Source: an uncultured Ruminococcus sp.
GTDB lineage: Bacteria > Bacillota > Clostridia > Oscillospirales > Ruminococcaceae
Length of the DNA stretch: 7,942 nt
Direction: 5' to 3'
Assembly: GCA_945876405.1 (NCBI GenBank)
Contig: CAMCOJ010000089.1
Location: 1 to 7,942, forward strand
Below are positions 6,209 to 7,942 of the stretch, piece after piece. The position numbers and the translations under genes were made by a program. Every line of letters begins with the position of its first letter. Within the stretch, counting starts at the first letter, position 1. The notes beneath the pieces are model-generated. The model made no database searches, was not told where the DNA came from, and saw only the letters and a program-made list of their open reading frames with translations.

Positions 6209-7765
6209 CGTTATCCCATAGGTGTACAGACATTTGAAGAAATAATAAACGGAGAATATGTGTATGTTGACAAAACAGATCTGGTATATAATCTCGCACG
6301 CGGACACATATGCTTTCTGTCAAGACCACGAAGATTCGGAAAGTCATTGCTGATAAGTACACTGGACGCATATTTTTCAGGAAAAAAAGAATTGTTTAAG
6401 GGACTTAGGATAGATGAACTCGAAAAGGAATGGGTTAAGTATCCGGTGTTCAGAATTGATTTTTCGGGCGGAAAATATAAAGAGCCGGACGGGTTACAGC
6501 AAAAACTGGAGGAGTGTCTGGCAGCATGGGAACAGATGTACGGAAAAGATGAAATATATAAAACATTATCCGGCAGATTCAAATTTGTTTTAGGCGAAGC
6601 AGAAAAACAAACCGGACACAAGGCAGTAGTGCTTATAGATGAATACGATAAGCCTTTACTTGATGTTATTGGTACGGAAACTGAGGAAAAAAACAGGGAT
6701 ACACTTAAGGCATTTTATGAAACATTTAAGGAGGCAGATGCACATCTTCGCTTTGTCCTTCTTACAGGAGTGACAAAATTCAGTCAGGTATCCGTATTCT
6801 CGGGATTTAATCAGCCAAAGGATATCAGCATGGACAGGAGATATGATGCAATATGTGGGATAACAGAGGAGGAGTTATATTCATATTTTGCGGAACCTGT
6901 AAAAGACCTGGCTGATATAATGGAATATACCGTTGATGAAATGAAGCTTAAACTCAAAAAGCAGTATGATGGATATCATTTCAGTGAAAATATGAAAATT
7001 GATATATATAATCCCTTCAGCATATTAAATGCATTTGATTCGATGAAAATGGAGGATTACTGGTACGAATCCGGCACGCCGACGTATCTTGAAAAGCTGA
7101 TGGAAGGCCATAATGTAAACATGCAGAAGCTAACCGGCAGGTCGTATGAAAGAAAGTATTTTATTGACTACAGAGCCGACAGAGAAGATCCCCTTGCGAT
7201 GCTTTATCAGAGTGGGTATCTGACAATAAAGGGCTATGACAGGGAATATAACGAATATTTTCTTGACTTTCCTAATGACGAAGTCCGGAAAGGTTTTGTT
7301 ACACTGACAGCAAACAGTTTTTTTGGTAAAACAGAAGATGAACCGGATAACTGGATAAAGAATCTTGACCGTATGCTGAAACGATGTGACCTTGACGGAG
7401 TACGTAAGGCATTCAAATCATTCCTTTCGTCAATCCCGTATGAAGCCAACAAGGATGAACGTGCAAAGGATTTTGAAACACATTTCTCATATACATTCTA
7501 TATCATAAACCGTCTGCTCGGCTGCTACACAACGCTCATAGAAAAGCAGAACAGCAAGGGAAGGGCGGATATCATTATTGAAACGGACAATGATATTTTT
7601 ATATTCGAATTCAAGCTTGACGGAAGTGCAGAGGAGGCACTGAAACAGATTGAAGAGCAGCAGTATGCCGTTCCGTACCTCGATGACAAACGCACTGTTC
7701 ACAAGATAGGTGTGAATATTTCAAGTGAAAGCAGAACGGTGGAAGAGTGGCTTGTGGCAGAATGA
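6206..7765 (+). CDS. AAA-ATPase-like protein with PD-(D/E)XK nuclease-like C-terminus, copy 2
   Basis: This is a 519-residue paralogue of the gene directly upstream, with 34 amino-acid differences by my count (about 93% identical) and no insertion or deletion. Residues 1-158 and 405-519 are identical to copy 1. The Walker A variant around Lys46, Walker B Asp145/Glu146 and the nuclease-like triad Asp455/Glu468/Lys470 are therefore all kept, and both copies look intact. Differences are sparse from 159 to 313 and dense at 347-393, where copy 2 reads REYNEYFLDF against RRRMVYKLDY in copy 1 (346-355) and FFGKTEDEPDNW against YFRSPPEDNDNW (372-383). It is probably co-transcribed with copy 1, 56 bases downstream of its stop. 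Confidence 0.9.
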   Translation: MRYPIGVQTFEEIINGEYVYVDKTDLVYNLARGHICFLSRPRRFGKSLLISTLDAYFSGKKELFKGLRIDELEKEWVKYPVFRIDFSGGKYKEPDGLQQKLEECLAAWEQMYGKDEIYKTLSGRFKFVLGEAEKQTGHKAVVLIDEYDKPLLDVIGTETEEKNRDTLKAFYETFKEADAHLRFVLLTGVTKFSQVSVFSGFNQPKDISMDRRYDAICGITEEELYSYFAEPVKDLADIMEYTVDEMKLKLKKQYDGYHFSENMKIDIYNPFSILNAFDSMKMEDYWYESGTPTYLEKLMEGHNVNMQKLTGRSYERKYFIDYRADREDPLAMLYQSGYLTIKGYDREYNEYFLDFPNDEVRKGFVTLTANSFFGKTEDEPDNWIKNLDRMLKRCDLDGVRKAFKSFLSSIPYEANKDERAKDFETHFSYTFYIINRLLGCYTTLIEKQNSKGRADIIIETDNDIFIFEFKLDGSAEEALKQIEEQQYAVPYLDDKRTVHKIGVNISSESRTVEEWLVAE

Positions 7766-7821
7766 TTATGATATTTTGGTAAAGCAACAATGATACAAAA
7801 AGAACGGAGGGAAAAACAAAA

Positions 7822-7942
7822 ATGCGTTATCCCATAGGTGTACAGACATTTGAAGAAATAATAAACGGAGAATATGTGTATGTTGACAAAACAGATCTGG
7901 TATATAATCTCGCACGCGGACACATATGCTTTCTGTCAAGAC
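7822..7942 (+). CDS. AAA-ATPase-like/nuclease-like protein, copy 3 (5' end only)
   Basis: The first 40 codons of a third copy are present and then cut by the window edge. Over all 121 bases it is identical to copy 2, including the four synonymous positions that separate copy 2 from copy 1. Its spacer and ribosome site equal those of copy 2. It is therefore closer to copy 2 than to copy 1 at its 5' end. The Walker A region is only just reached, so nothing can be said about whether it is intact. Confidence 0.88.
   Translation, partial: MRYPIGVQTFEEIINGEYVYVDKTDLVYNLARGHICFLSR

Larger units (their letters stand above)
4572..7942 (+). repeat. Tandem repeat array, 1616-bp period, at least three units
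   Basis: Each unit begins at AGAACGGAGG (4572, 6185, 7801), which carries the ribosome site, and contains one 519-codon gene. Start codons lie at 4590, 6206 and 7822, exactly 1616 bases apart. Positions 5832-6326 and 7448-7942 are identical over all 495 bases up to the window edge, and 4656-5063 equals 6272-6679 (408 bases). In the coding part outside 5064-5831 I count only four mismatches between copies 1 and 2 (4601, 4646, 4652, 4655), all synonymous. The first unit is three bases shorter in its leader. Unit 3 is cut by the window end, so the total copy number is unknown. Confidence 0.95.

Noticed and set aside
4595..6621. Long open frames opposite the array genes (136 codons at 4595-5005 and again at 6211-6621)
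   Set aside because: They lie entirely antisense to well-supported coding sequence, recur only because the genes are duplicated, and encode no recognisable domain.
4572..7942. Transposon, retroelement or CRISPR explanation of the repeats
   Set aside because: There is no transposase or reverse transcriptase, no terminal inverted repeats, and the repeat unit is a whole gene and not a short repeat with spacers.

Overview
The window looks like low-to-moderate GC chromosome from a Gram-positive anaerobe of the Clostridia, possibly a Ruminococcus-like gut or rumen bacterium. This rests on strong GGAGG ribosome sites, extended -10 promoters of the TGnTATAnT type, a response regulator/ABC/kinase operon of a style common in Clostridia, and an AAA-ATPase-like/PD-(D/E)XK family that is often multi-copy in gut anaerobes. 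The taxon is inference; no marker gene is present.

Layout. Positions 1-930 (+) hold the possible tail of an upstream gene and a very AT-rich gene for a membrane-anchored protein with about eight leucine-rich-repeat-like units. Positions 929-1040 hold two hairpins; the second is a strong terminator that probably serves both converging transcription units. Positions 1128-4436 (- strand) are a four-gene operon read in the order OmpR-family response regulator, ABC ATPase, ABC permease, histidine kinase. It resembles the transporter-linked two-component modules that handle antimicrobial peptides or similar envelope stress. Positions 4437-4589 are a divergent promoter region. Positions 4590-7942 (+) are a tandem array of a 519-codon gene repeated with an exact 1616-bp period: two full copies plus the start of a third cut by the window edge.

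How the parts work together. The regulator gene has a near-consensus promoter. A second promoter in front of the ATPase gene carries four CTTGAC-like boxes spaced 11, 11 and 12 bp at about -23 to -62, a good candidate for the binding site of this same regulator. The system would then switch on its own transporter and kinase. The kinase has a single membrane segment and no extracellular sensor domain, so the stimulus may reach it through the transporter.

The array is the most unusual part. Copies 1 and 2 encode identical residues 1-158 and 405-519. Of 34 amino-acid differences, 22 fall in residues 347-393, with no change of length. The flanks look homogenised by recombination while one internal segment diversifies.
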